A stretch of 64,000 nucleotides of DNA from Chrysopilus asiliformis (Eukaryota > Arthropoda > Insecta > Diptera > Rhagionidae). The position numbers were made by a program, and so were the translations under genes. The stretch is from positions 53,066,706 through 53,130,705 of the forward strand of contig OZ035960.1 in the NCBI GenBank assembly GCA_964034945.1, in the 5' to 3' direction. Below, piece after piece: positions 12,234-24,297 of the stretch (the first letter of the stretch is position 1; each line of letters starts with the position of its first letter). Under the pieces are notes generated by a model. That model had not been told where the DNA came from and did not search any database. It was given only the letters and a program-made list of their open reading frames with translations.

Positions 12234-13411
12234 CAGTGATGCTATATCGAGGGGAATTCCCCTTTTTGCGGGGAATTTGACTATAAAAATTGTTAATAGG
12301 GGAAAAGGGGAAAATGCTTCAAAACGAGGGGAAAATCTTCGCCTTTCAACTAAATCCGAAATACTTTTAAAAAATTACGGAAAAGTAGAAATAAAAATAA
12401 ATAAAAACAATTACAATCCAATTCCAAGCTTAGGAAAAGGTAAAGAGGGAAGGAAATGCCCTTATTTATGCATTTGCCACTTTATAATGATCGTATTGCA
12501 ATTGTAAAGTACACACCAATCTTTTAAACAAAAGCACTTTAAAATGGCTTTGGAACGTACGTTTAACCGATTTTTCAGTGTACTTTTTAACCGCTTTGAA
12601 AAAAGCACATTAAAAAGTACCATTTCTCATCTTATTCAAATTAATTACTTTAAACTACTTTAAAAGACTTTGATGGAAAGTAGTTTCCATGAAAGTTCAT
12701 TGACACATATTTTTTGTTCGTTTTTCGGATTTCAATAGAAATATTTTCAATTGCAACTCAGCAGAAGTGCTTTGTTTAAATTATGTAAAGATCAATTAAA
12801 TCGGTAATTTCTTGGTCATCTTTAAAATTTGGCTTAATGTACTAATTTCGACCAATATTCACCAGAAGAATGCATGGACCAGTGGCAAAGTGCCCGGAAT
12901 ACAAAAATCGAGTTCCAGTCGCGACATGATTTCGTTTTTTTCCATTTTTTTGATATTTTTATATTTTTCAAATTCAAAATATGGAAATAATTTTTACCGA
13001 ATTTAAGGAGGATAGGATCATTTTAAGTTCGAAAGCAAAGGAACTACCTTGATTTATAAATTCGTGACTTGCTTTGATTATTATCTAATTGTGAATCCCG
13101 GCTTCTTTTCATATCTTATTTGACGTTTGGTTGGAGACCCGTGACACTGTTATGGGGAATACAATTAACGAGTATTTTGTTAAAGCTTTCCAAAATATAA
13201 AATTATTTCCTAATTTGTGCTTTTTTCTCTTAAAAACTTTAACATGAGTCCAGAGGACAATAATTTTTGGTTTTAATAAATGAATTCTTTATTTAAAATT
13301 CGTTGTTTTTATAGGGGAAAAACGAGGGGAATTTCGTCATTGAAAAAGGGGAAAAAGGGGGATTTTGTCATTTGGAAAGGGGAATTTCACTAAAGGTACA
13401 TAGCATCACTG
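12234..13411. mobile_element. Non-autonomous hAT element, 8-bp TSD
   Basis: The ends are CAGTGATGCTA and TAGCATCACTG, flanked by the exact 8-bp duplication ATCTGTAC (12226-12233 and 13412-13419). Near each end are runs of GGGGAAAA and GGGGAATTTC. The 1178-bp interior is AT-rich with no transposase. CAGTG ends with an 8-bp duplication define the hAT superfamily. Confidence 0.88.
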
Positions 13412-13559
13412 ATCTGTACACCGATTCTGAGCATAATCGATACTTATCGCCAGTGGAATGTCGAAAAGAGGGAATTTTTTCAAAGTTAGGAAATTTTCTT
13501 GAAGATCCGCAGCGATGAAGAATTTTTTACCTGCCCGATGTGAATTTTATAAGTTGCAA

Positions 13560-13711
13560 TGCTAATGGTATGTGTAAAATACATTCTCATTATATTAAAT
13601 TTGCCATATAGAATTTCTTGACTGAATTTTACCAATTTATCATTGGTATTAAGTTTGTACTGAATTTATACTTAATACTATAGCATCGATAAATAATTGA
13701 ATTGAATTGAA
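13560..13711 (+). mobile_element. 5'-truncated non-LTR/SINE insertion with TSD
   Basis: About 152 bp ending in ATAAATAATTG then repeated AATTG units, flanked by the 14-bp duplication TTTATAAGTTGCAA (13546-13559 and 13712-13725). The simple-repeat tail and variable-length duplication indicate target-primed reverse transcription. It is too short to name the clade. Confidence 0.7.
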
Positions 13712-13880
13712 TTTATAAGTTGCAAGTGTAATAAGTAACCCAAATATTCTTGATTTGACAGCCGCAAATGTGAGAGAAGTGGACAACGAAAAGTACCGCG
13801 AAAAACTTTAGATAGTGTTTTTAATAATTTACCATAGACAATGAATTCCGCAGTATCCGTTTATTATTCTTAGGAGGAAT

Positions 13881-14183
13881 CAAATGCGAATAATGAGGCG
13901 AAATCTACGGGCCGCGTCAGATCCTTATGCGATACTCGAAGGTAAAAAAGCCTAAATTATGTATGTTTAAAAACTTTAAATTTATGTGTTTGTGAGGTTT
14001 ATAGAAAAAAATGGGCTTCCACAGGCACTAACAGTGGAAATCATTGAAATGTTGACTCCGCACATGCCTAATCAAATTTTAATATCGCCTGCTCTTGGTG
14101 TTTTGTATTCGCTAAACTTCTACGCAAATGCACTGTTATCACTACCTCATAAAGCAAGCGATATCCCTTGGAAATGTCGATAA
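13881..14183 (+). pseudogene. PIF/Harbinger transposase (HARBI1-like) fragment
   Basis: Two pieces resemble the N-terminal half of Harbinger transposases: MRIMRRNLRAASDPYAI at 13881, and after a gap RFIEKNGLPQALTVEIIEML with TPHMPNQILISPALGVLYSL (13999-14120). The family carries an R-rich leader, an FxxxFRLS-like helix, then a region leading to the catalytic DDE domain. No DDE residues remain, and the frame closes at 14183. It is a decayed fragment, not a domesticated HARBI1. Confidence 0.5.
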
Positions 14184-14330
14184 AAACGTTGGAAATGTGG
14201 AATGGATTTCCAGACGTCAAACCATTAGTGTTACCCGAGTGAAGGAAATCACATTGGAAGTCAAACCTGCATTAGTGTACTGTATCCACCAACACAATTA
14301 AAAGAAAGTTGAATATGTGCACATAAGTCG

Positions 14331-15058
14331 CTTGTCGATAAGTATCGACAGTTCCCTCAGAATCCCTATACTGGTACTTAAATAGAAATTGTTTCGATAA
14401 AAGCAAAAATATTGCAATATAATATAAGCCAGAAGCTATTCAAAAATATTAAAATCCTAGAGGTAGCAAAAGTCAAATAAGTTACAGGCTAACGTCATTA
14501 GCTTGGACACTCCTCCAAGTCTTGTGTGGTATAAACGTTGGTACTGTTCATATCGGATAGTTTAGTATGATAAGGAAACCAAGTACAGATTTTGGAGGTT
14601 TTCATGAATGAGTTTTACTACTTGATTTAGTTCGAGGAAATATAAAAACAAAAACATTGAATTATCTCAGAATCAAATAGTAACCAAAAATCATTAAAAT
14701 ATTGCAAAAAGTTTTGACTCGATATTTACTACAATTTATTCTAGTAAATACTGACAATATTTATACTTATATCACTCAATAATTTCGTATTTATACTGTC
14801 AGTCGACAATTTCCACATGGAAATAAATTGTGCACCAAATACTCACTAAAAAACTGTTCGAAATCGTTGCCTTCCTTCTCCGAAACTTCTAGAAAACATT
14901 TTATCGGATATTCTATTTACATTTTTTTTTACTTCACATTGCTTGTTCTTATTCAAAGTTGCGCCGGCAATTGCCTTCACAAAGAATTGAAAATCACATT
15001 CCATTTGCTGGCTTTGCATCAATATGGCTTTTTCTCACCCTGTACCTTGTAGGAGCTT
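14331..15058. other. Intergenic, nothing recognised
   Basis: AT-rich. Short reading frames here have no family signature. Confidence 0.35.
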
Positions 15059-15066
15059 GATTACAC

Positions 15067-15414
15067 TAGAGAGCCTATAACCTAGAGAGTGGCCATGGGG
15101 ACCTAAAAATGGCCGGCGAACTGAAAAACGAGCGCGAAAAACTTTAAAAATTTGATTCATTGTTATAAATAATTGCCAAAATAACTGAAGGTGGTTAATA
15201 TATGTAAAAATAGCATGTTTGAGGTATCAAAAAAATTTGGAAACTCATAGTTGTTTTGATAAATTGAAAAATTGTTTACAGACTGTTCATATCTGGAGAA
15301 AAAGCTGTTCTAACTGACCTAATAGACTGTTCTAATTGGAGTTAATAGACTGTCCTACTCAGTAGCACAGTCTATTAAGGTAGCATGGCCACTCTCTAGG
15401 TTAAAGGCTCTCTA
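15067..15414. mobile_element. hAT MITE, family M1, 8-bp TSD
   Basis: The ends TAGAGAGCC and GGCTCTCTA are part of inverted repeats of about 30 bp that include CCTAGAGAGTGGCCAT. The exact 8-bp duplication GATTACAC occurs at 15059-15066 and 15415-15422. A second copy lies at 36393-36707 and a terminal fragment at 50340-50378. It is non-coding. Confidence 0.85.
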
Positions 15415-15439
15415 GATTACACGGGACTGTATTCCTTTG

Positions 15440-15928
15440 ATTGTGTTTACATTGGAATTCACTTTGAGGCGGCACATCTTTCCTCATTTTGTTGCCGTGT
15501 GCACACGGTTCGCCTTTTTCATTCGCTAAAATCTTTCGCCTTTTTGACGTTAAGACATTGGGATGAAAATAACCTCAAAATTTAACTCAGTTGTAAAATG
15601 ATTGCAGTGAAATTTGTTAAATTTAATGAAAATATGGATCATATATGGATCATAATAATTGCAGTAACAAGTTTATTATATGGTTCATCAGCAACGGCTC
15701 TATTTTTGTGCCAATCTGAAGAAGAAAACTCGGAATTTTCAGATGCGCACGACTCCACAGCAAACAACGAAATGACCAATAAAAGCACAACGAGACACAA
15801 ACCGGTTTGCGATCGATAATTTTAAGTGAATCTAAACTTCGTTCGCTCTTTTGGTTTCCCTCCCCACTGTGTCCCTCACCTTCACGAATGACGTGCCGCC
15901 TCAAAGTGAGTCTCAACGTAAACACAAT
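15440..15928. mobile_element. TIR element with 36-bp ends
   Basis: 15440-15475 and 15893-15928 are inverse copies with about four mismatches (ends ATTGTGTTTAC, and CACTTTGAGGCGGCAC inside). The short reading frames inside (15598-15819, plus; 15650-15925, minus) show no transposase motif. It directly abuts the next MITE. Confidence 0.6.
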
Positions 15929-15937
15929 CTTTATTAT

Positions 15938-16505
15938 GGGCTCTCTCCATTGCCAGGATATTTTAGTTGCGATAAAAATGTGTTACAAATAGAAAGAGAC
16001 AGATAGCTGTAATTGTCAATGGGATAGACAGAATACGGGCACGAGTCTTTATAGAAAGTTTTATAGGATAAAATCATAGGAATTTAAACCGTATTCCATG
16101 TCCAAAACATTCTATTTGCATCTCCGAATCGCATATCTGTATGTCCTCTAATATCTCAAATTTCCTACCTGTAAATATGGTTATTATTATTATTATAGTC
16201 TGTATACCAAAACATGTAATAAATATAAATACCTTCGTTGTTATTCATTGTATTGTAAGTTTTAAAACTGAATTTGTCAAAATCAGACAGATTTTGACTA
16301 CTTTTGTAGTTTATTTTATAGGAAGCGTACGTCAGTTCAAATACATCTACCAAAGCGACACCTGGCGATGAACGCTTCCTATAAAATAAACTACAAAAGC
16401 GACGTACGCTTTTTTTGTTCTCTCTCTTTCTTACCAAGCCTTTGTTATATAAGTGTGTCCCTATATTTTATCGCAACTAAAATATCCTGGCAATGGGGAG
16501 AGCCC
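15938..16505. mobile_element. MITE with nested perfect hairpin
   Basis: The terminal inverted repeats are GGGCTCTCTCCATTGCCAGG and its inverse near 16486-16505, with the match continuing through ATATTTTAGTTGCGATAAAA (about 45 bp in all). Inside, 16301-16327 and 16373-16399 form a perfect 27-bp stem around a 45-bp loop. There is no coding capacity, and the target duplication is not certain. Confidence 0.7.
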
Positions 16506-16792
16506 TTTAACCGTGGTCGACTGCAAGTCGTTCCTAAATGCTTATGGTTTACCGTGGTTCACATATTTGAACGAAAAATGTTTTAATCGATTAATTAAAG
16601 TACAGTTTTCCTGGATTAAGGGCATAAAAAAGTTTTTACTATAATAACATATTTTTAAAAAAAAACTGAAAACAAAGTTGATTTTTTGAACAAAATTTTC
16701 GAAAAAAGACGTTTCGAAAACGGTCTTCCGATGGCCACACTGTAGTTTTATATAGTCACTCTAATGTGCACATGACCCTCGACCATTAAGGT

Positions 16793-17162
16793 AGAACCGA
16801 TCGATGTTCGTCGATGCGCCGTCATGCGTCCGTCACGTTGACAGTTCGAGTAGAATCAACGGGCTGCTATGAGTACTCCCCTAATAATACGTTTTCCGAT
16901 GCGGCAACCGCATAGAGTAGGTCGAATTTCTACTTTTACATGCGGCAACGCACGGAAATGTCATTTCGCAAAAAAGTTTGTTTACGATTTAAGCAATTTA
17001 AGTATGGAACAAATTGAAAGTAATTGTTTCGACGATAAACTAATAGAAGAAGTGCAAAACAATGAATTAACTCCAGATTCGTTGCCGCACCCAACTGTCA
17101 CCGCATCGAACTGTCAACCGGACGCACGCATGACGGACGCATCGACGTACGATTCAGGTTCT
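16793..17162. mobile_element. MITE family M2, solo copy
   Basis: Imperfect terminal inverted repeats of about 57 bp, including GTCGATGCG(C/T)CGTCATGCGT and GTTGACAGTTCGA. The interior, in inverse orientation, matches the host element of the nest at 51450-52715 almost base for base. The 101-codon frame 16869-17174 simply spans the MITE and is not claimed as a gene. Confidence 0.75.
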
Positions 17163-19180
17163 AGCTTTACTTGACCTCGGTGCGAAAAGCGGTCATCCCA
17201 ATTTTTCACGAAAATGAGTTATTGATGCAAAATGCAAGAATAAACGAATGCGCACATTTGGCTGCAAACACCATACTTCATTGGAGGGCTGTGTAAAAAG
17301 ATATTAAAGAAGAGGAGACGACTCATTTTTTTCATATACTTTGGCGCAGAATTTTTTTTTTTTAAATTTTTAATTTTTTTTAATTTTGGAGTTTTGTTTT
17401 GTTAAATTGAATATTTTTTATTTGTTTATTTTTAAAGGCTATTAAACATATTTTGGACTGTATTTTGTAGTCATTAACTAATTTTGAAAACCGCTGATCT
17501 ACTCTTGGGTGCAAGAAACAGCTATCTCAAAAATTTAAAATGTCTGTAGCTTTTTCAAAAAACAAAATATAGATTTATCTCAAATTGAAATGATGTAAGA
17601 ATACATGCTTGATTTAAATTGTAATTTGTTAACTTTGTCCCAGAGCAAAAATTTCACGCTAATATGTTTTTTGTCTCCTAAAAAAATTGAAAAAGTGGAG
17701 ATGACCGCTTTTTGGACAGAGGTCTTCAATTATGATCATCTAAATGGGACCTTACATACATTTGATTGATGTTCTAGCTTCATGGGTAATAGTTCCTTAA
17801 GTTGTAAGATCAAGATGGGTGATATTAGTGGTGCATTGTAACCATAGACAATATATATAATAATAGACGCCCAACTCTGGCTTATTGACTGCGACGCTTC
17901 AGTGCCTGAAATCGGAACTATTTTGGTTTGAGTATTGGGTAGTTCTCGCCTGTGCTAAACTTGGTTTGTGCCCTTGATACATTTTTCTCGCTAGAAAATC
18001 CAATAAAAATTTGAAAAAACAAAACCAATATCTTTTAAATGTTTTTTTATTTTAAATTTCAATATATCTTTAAATAGATATCACATTTTGTTTTGTTATT
18101 TTTAAATAAATATCACATTACTGCAGTGGCAGTGAAGACGAGGGACAAGCCAAATGTGTCGAGCCAAGCGCTAGAGCTCCAAGCCACAGTATACAGTAAA
18201 CAAACTCGAAAATAACCCAATTTAACATGTAAGAGTAAAGAAAACACACCATATTCATAGGCAGAAAACACGAGAGCAAACAGCACAGCCATATATGCGT
18301 GTAACCGAAAATTTGTAAACAAAAGCGACACAGCTGATCGGTATCTTTTGCATTTCGCAATGTGTTTTGCGCGAAATTTAGTCGACATAAAGATAAAATA
18401 CTAAATCAAATATCAGCGGAATACACGAAATAGTATAGAAAAATACTAAATTATAAACTTTCTGTTTAAATCACTCACTTCATTTCACAGGAAATTGAGA
18501 AAAATAATGAAACCGAAATCCACCCGACTCGTTTCCCATCAAATCAGAGCAACTGAAAGAAACAATTGCAAACCGCATTGCCAAATCTGATTTTTCTGCT
18601 GTTGATTTTATGTTTCAGAGGAGGGAATTTTAAAAATTGAGATCTGTTTTGACCACCATTTCTTATAAAGGTACAAACATTCTACATTTTAGGTTGAAAA
18701 TTTGGATAGAAAATTTAAATTGCCAGGATATAGTAGAAAAGCAATTGATATCCAATCTTCGGGTCTGTTAAAAACATTTTACAAACGACGTTATGCTAAT
18801 TTCAAAGCAACAACGACATTTGAAAAAAGCTAGTACCAGTATTGACTGAATTTCTAGTTTTCCATATTCAAGCGAACATAATATATAACTCATGTTAGAA
18901 CTGTATTTAATTTCGAAGAATAAAATATTTTTCTCATCTAGCTCATCTGGTAACGTCGTTGCATCTCTCATGTTTGACAGTATATTTCTTTCTCTGTTTC
19001 ACTTTTATTAGATTCCTTTGTGGTCATATTGCTTGTTCATTCTTTGTACCCCAATAATTTGAGATTTTTCTAACCAATTAGAATGCCTAGATTTAGGTTT
19101 TTTTGGGTTATTCGTTTTCGGTTACACAGGTTATTTTCACATTTTATGTATGAAGTTTGTTTACTGTATACTGTGTCCAA
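17163..19180. other. Intergenic with an inverted pair
   Basis: No gene was seen. An inverted match centred on GTTTGTTTACTGTATACTGTG links about 18184-18205 with 19157-19180, and nearby GGTTACAC and GGGTTATT blocks also pair. The interval may therefore be an eroded foldback element. The overlapping minus frames at 18113-18388 are unconvincing. Confidence 0.3.
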
Positions 19181-19189
19181 GCCGTCCGA

Positions 19190-19750
19190 AAAGCAGTTTA
19201 CAATCAAACGCAGCTACGATATAGGGAAGGCGATAGTGCCAGCAAAGCCCACCATAAAGCTTAAGTGGGGCTTGATTTTGAGGCAACTTTGCCTCCGTTT
19301 TCATGGAATGCTCGAGTGTCTCGAACGACTGGAAGAGGAATTACAATTTATTGCAGCAAAGTAAGACTATCCCGAGATCATTACCTCGACTTCCTCAGAT
19401 CCCAAATAATCACGTCTCTGGCTGCAAAAGTATGCAGGTGTGGTCCTCACTGACTAAAGCTAAATATTCGCCCTCGGGCTCCCCAGAAACATCGTTAATG
19501 TAGTTTGTGTGACCTAGAAATACACCATGAAATTTTCTCAAAAATTGCAAATAAATGGAGATACCTTTCAGCAGTAAGTCACTGTGGAAAATTCTTAAGC
19601 AGTGATGCGCCCCAACCGCACAGAATGTCACAACTTTGGGCAAAACCGACAGCGAAGTCTCAGGGGCGAAACTGATGGCTCACAACAGGTTTCAAGGTAC
19701 AACTGCTTCAATTCTACCCACTCAAACGAATCGTTCTCTGATTCTTCCTA
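19190..19750 (-). pseudogene. Nup37: Nup37-like (nucleoporin WD40) pseudogene fragment
   Basis: On the minus strand from 19750, EENDSFEWVELKQL-like residues are followed, after a frameshift near 19660, by FAPETSLSVLPKVVTFCAVG and CLRIFHSDLL. Then, across a 51-bp GT-AG gap (19514-19564), come GHTNYINDV and EPEGEYLALVSEDHTC. Removing that gap gives a continuous WD40 repeat, as expected from Nup37, the small Nup107-160 complex beta-propeller. Farther on, LKLYGGLCWHYRLPYIVAAF may be the C-terminal blade. Frame breaks, a stop after the blade, and lost key residues mark it as non-functional. The retained intron argues against a retrocopy. The family call is from recognition of the conserved phrases and should be tested by alignment. 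Confidence 0.55.
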
Positions 19751-20051
19751 AAATACCGGTATTTTAAGGATACTTGAAAAATTACCGGAATTAATAAGTG
19801 CCCCAAAATGAAGAAAAAAAAACTAACCTCAAATCATGGTCAAGTCGGAGAAAACATGCCACACGCGCGCCATCATGTTTGAAAAACGAAAAACGCATGC
19901 AACAACAGCGCATCCGTGTTTGAAATCGGAACTAAAAATGAAATTTACTTTTTGTTTTAAGTTGACACACCGTGATTGTAACATTTGAGTTCATCGCGAA
20001 GTAGTTGGGTTGGAAAATATTGAGGATTTGTTTTAAATAAAATAAGTAGCG

Positions 20052-21489
20052 ATGAGTGATGGTGCAGAAAGCTCTGACGAAGGTATAAATATTTCTTTTA
20101 CTATGGATCAAATCTTGTGAGCCTACTAACAAAATAACAAAACAAAAACCTAATAACACTGAAAATTCTTTGCTGTTTACTGTTCAATTTAAACAATTAT
20201 AAATTATTGAAATGCTTATAAATATTTCGGAAACTCCAGATTTGCCGATGGAGTGGGTTCCATACAGCCGACGTAGTAATTGGGCAGATGTGACTCCGCT
20301 AGAACAGGATGACGGGGAAAATCCAGTTGTGGTAATTGCATATACCGAAAGATGTTAGTGCAAAGTGTTATCGGGATTCAGATTTACTAAAATTACGGCT
20401 GATTTTTCAGTTCGCGATGTTTATGACTACTTCCGTGCTATAGTGGCATCATCAGAGAAGTCTGAAAGAGCCCTACACCTGACAAAAGATGCCTTAAGAC
20501 TTAATGCCGCCAACTACACTGTATGGCAATATAGGTTGGTATCTAAATGAATCATGATTATCAGAGAAGCATGTTATCTAAAATGACACGTTGATTCGTT
20601 TTGTACAGGCGCGATATTCTAAAAGAACTAAACAGTGACTTATACGAGGAATTGGACTACGTCGAGGAAGTCATCAAGGATAATCCTAAAAACTACCAGG
20701 TTTGGCACCATCGTAGAGTGATTGTCGAATGGCTGAATGATCCGTCTAGGGAATTAGATCTCACTGAAAGTGTTCTATGCATGGACGCCAAAAACTATCA
20801 TGCATGGCAGCATAGACAATGGGCAATAAAGACTTACAAGTACATAATTTCAAATCTCAATATTTTCATTTGTTATTTCTGCATTTTGCGCTTGCAGTAT
20901 ATTCGACGATGAATTAACTTACGTAGACAAACTTATATCGGAAGACTTAAGAAACAATTCTGCCTGGAATCAAAGATTCTTTGTATTAAAACATTTTGGT
21001 TTCTCTCCAGACGTCCTACTCAGAGAAATCCATTACGCAATGAACCGAATCCGTATCGTCAAAAACAATGAAAGCGTTTGGAATTTTCTTCGAGGTCTGC
21101 TTAAGGAGGGCGAGGGTTCACTGGACCAAATCCAAGAGGTATAATAAAAATTCTTGAATGTTGAACTTGAATTAATGCAACGAATTTACTAATTTTAACA
21201 GGTAGTTGATTTTTGCGAAGAGCTCTACAATGCGGGCAATCGATCTCCGTTTTTAATTGCATTTTTAATTGATTTATATGCGCAGAAATGCTCACGAGAC
21301 TCTGAAAAAGATAAAGAATTGTACGCGAAAAAAGTTTATGATCTTTCCGAATCTATGGAAAAAGAATACGATGTTATACGTAAAAAATACTGGCGATATA
21401 TTGCTGATAAATTAAGGCATAAATTACAAAATAATAGCGAAGACAGCGACATGCCAAATAATAGCCATGAAAATGGCCCGAATGAGTAA
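20052..21489 (+). CDS. FNTA: Protein farnesyl/geranylgeranyltransferase type-1 alpha subunit
   Basis: Six exons: 20052-20082, 20240-20353, 20411-20534, 20609-20839, 20898-21138 and 21202-21489. All have GT-AG borders; the total is 1029 nt, or 342 aa plus stop, close to the usual family length. The protein is the shared alpha subunit of farnesyltransferase and geranylgeranyltransferase I, which attach isoprenoids to CaaX-box cysteines in the cytosol; catalytic zinc sits in the beta partner. Five PPTA helical repeats are visible: [47 protein letters not shown] and [10 protein letters not shown]. The upstream segment contains [20 protein letters not shown] and [15 protein letters not shown], with the latter crossing the exon 2/3 junction. 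The start follows GCG at 20049-20051 and gives an acidic leader ([10 protein letters not shown]). The tail is S/N/D-rich. No defect was seen. Confidence 0.93.
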
Positions 21490-24297
21490 TTTTTGGAAAT
21501 GTTGAAATTACTTGTTTGTCCCCTTTTTTATTTGAACAAAATATATACATAGATACAAATTTGCCATCGTATTTTAGACAAAGAATTGTATTTTAAAACG
21601 AAATTGCTTTTTTCTATTAGTGACCTCAGTGTTAGTTATTTGTGCAAACGAAATTTATTTACTTTAAGTGGTTTTACTGATATCTTATCTGCAAATACAA
21701 ATATCTACATGTGTACTTGCTACATTATTTATAATCTTTTTATTATAAGATCATCCCCGATTATGGAAAAGAAACAGAAGCTATATTAGCATAGTTTAAA
21801 TCTTTTTGAAGTGCATCCGTCGACAACAGAGCAATTATGTTCACCATATCATCGTTGTAGCTTGCGAGGTTAACTTGTTAGTGAATTTTACTTTCCACCA
21901 ACAAGTAAACCTCGCGAGGTTTAGCTCTCAGTTCTTTATGAAACTTATATATGTGAAAGAATGTTAAAAAATAAGAGACACTTTTTTTATCGGCAGCCAT
22001 CATGTTGACGGCCCTCTTTGGCCTCTCTAAAAATGTGCAAATTTCCCTAACTAGGAAAATGGAATTTTGCCAAGTTGTGTAATTCAATATTTTCATTGCT
22101 TCATTGTTGACAGAATATTACTCAAATTTTCCGGAAATAAAATATCATCTGGGGGTTCTCGGTGTCGCTGAATCCGATTTCGAAGTCAAAAAACCCCTCT
22201 GACATATAGGCTAAACTAATTGGCCTAAGCGTCTTAGGATAAACTAGTTTAGCCCAGGCCAAACTGGTTCGTCCTAATAGAAAAACGCACACTAGGATAG
22301 TACAGAAAAGAAAATGAATCTTGCCTTTAGATTTCCCTTTTAAAATATTGTGTTTATGAAGGGGGAGAGGGGAGTGTAATGGGGGAAGGGGTTTGGGTAG
22401 TTGGTAGAGGTGGTGTGAGGGTAGATAGTTGGTAGACGTGGTTTGAGGGGAGGCTGCTATCCACACCCCTTCCCGCATCACAGTCCCCTCTTCCTTTCTT
22501 AAATACAATAATTTAAAAGAAAAATCTAAAGAGGAGATTCCTTTTTTGCCTGTATGTTAATTAATGGCCACAATTTGATCTTTTACCGTTATTGGGATAT
22601 ATTTATTTAATGGTAAAAAATTTGATTTTTGCGAATTGATTGCTTGCAAACTTACGAGTTTTCGAAAAAAAGCGAGCTAAAGATTTGTACATTTTTTTCT
22701 AAAATGTAACAAGGGATAGAAAAAGAGTCTCTTACCCTATTACAGCGATTATATGGAAAACGGATTAAACAGGCATGTTTTTTGGGTTTTGTTTTGTTTT
22801 GTTTAAAGCGGTCGATTGGTTGCTGAGAAATTGCCAAAAAACGATTTTAAAGGATGTTTAAGGGAGAGTGGGGGGGGGGGGGAGGATTAAAAATCCGTGT
22901 CGCCTATTTTACGGTGTACTATAACATATTATAATAGTTTTATGAAATTCGGCGTGATCAGTTTGGGGACCTTCCCTTGTAAGAAAATCTTCATTGTCTC
23001 CCGAGTTTCATATTATTTTACCATATATGCCTGAATTTTTTATTTCTTTCCACGAATTCTTTTATTTTATTCTTTTCGCCAAAAATGTTTTATGAGTGTG
23101 TGATAACTAGTTTTTTACAATATTTGCTATATAATTTCTACAGATTTTCTAATAGATTTTCAATTTATTATGATATTAAGAAAAAATTCCTCAATACGAC
23201 ATACAAGTTGTTTCCTATTAAAGATGTGGCTTTAAAATTTACAATCCGTTTGATTTCCGTTCATTTTAGCTATAGAAAAAAAAACTTTCTCAAAAGAAAA
23301 CTAATTTTAGGGGTAAAAATCGAAAAACATGTTCATACGGCAAAACAATACACAGGCAGTGTAATAATTTCGGCGCTTACGTAATTTACAATTTTCTTAA
23401 CATAGAAAAAAATCATAGAAATAGTTCTGGCCGAGACCTAAATTTCTGCCTTACTAAAAGTCTATTAACAAAAATTAGTCTACGAGAAATTTAAAAAAAT
23501 TATATCAGCCAGATTTGGCATAAATTACATTCAAACTTTAAACGCGAATAACTCAGTAAATACCGTATATGTCAAAACAATACACAAGCGACGATATGCC
23601 CCAACAGTCTTCTGAAAATTCTTTTTCGGTAATTTCTAGCTGTCCAATTTTAAAACGAAAGGATTAGAATTGGAAAAAAAATAACAAAATTTTACGTTAC
23701 CAAAGAAAAGATCCATACAAGTTAAAAATTGGTAGTTTAATGACTTTTTTAAAAAAATGGGTCATATTGTAGAGTTTTCCCCTATAATTTTTCAAAAAAC
23801 ATGAGTTTTGGTAAACACTAGAAAATTTATTAACCTCGGAAAATTTGCGGGACAGACTTTTTTTCATTTTACTTTGGCTGATGCAAATCCACAATCCCAC
23901 CTGTAAATGAAATTTGGGGTGAATCTAGGACCCATCCGCCCAGTTTGCACATATATATATATTCTGCTATTCAAATACCTCTTGGAGATAGAGCCGCATC
24001 TTCGCCTGTAAAATTAAAAGAGAATCATATACCGCTTCTCATTCAGAAAATCGAGACCTGCTTCTCTCTTCCTCTTTTATTCTTTAGCAGCTGCACAAGG
24101 GGTAGATGATATAAAACTTCAAATTTAATTTCCCAAAATAAAAGCTTCAAAATTATTTTAAAACAAATTTATTTAACACCACAAATAAGTTATTAAGCAC
24201 TGAAATTGTTTTTGTGCGACAATTAATGGAACTTTACTAATTTGTGCAAATATTTTCCGGTAAGATTTCTATCTCTCGTCACAAAAATTAATTTCAA
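21490..24297. other. Intergenic between FNTA and Ir25a
   Basis: No gene. 21860-21920 holds a short inverted pair (GCGAGGTTAACTTGTT / AACAAGTAAACCTCGC). 22147-22200 contains a fragment like the repeat unit at 60177-60663 (CTGGGGGTT.T.GG.GTCGCTGAATCCGA). 22340-22500 is purine/pyrimidine skewed (GGGGAGAGG, TTGGTAGA repeats) and 22870-22884 is a poly-G run. The two genes converge here; a minus-strand AATAAA near 24168 could end Ir25a transcripts. Confidence 0.4.

Noticed and set aside
13881..14183. Domesticated HARBI1 gene
   Set aside because: Only an N-terminal fragment remains, with no DDE residues and with internal breaks.
16869..17174. 101-codon frame as a small gene
   Set aside because: It spans a MITE from end to end, including both inverted repeats; the same sequence at 51450-52715 is interrupted by a hAT.
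18113..18388. Minus-strand frames encoding hydrophobic peptides (possible receptor)
   Set aside because: Two overlapping frames of the same stretch, AT/T-rich by composition, and part of an inverted repeat.
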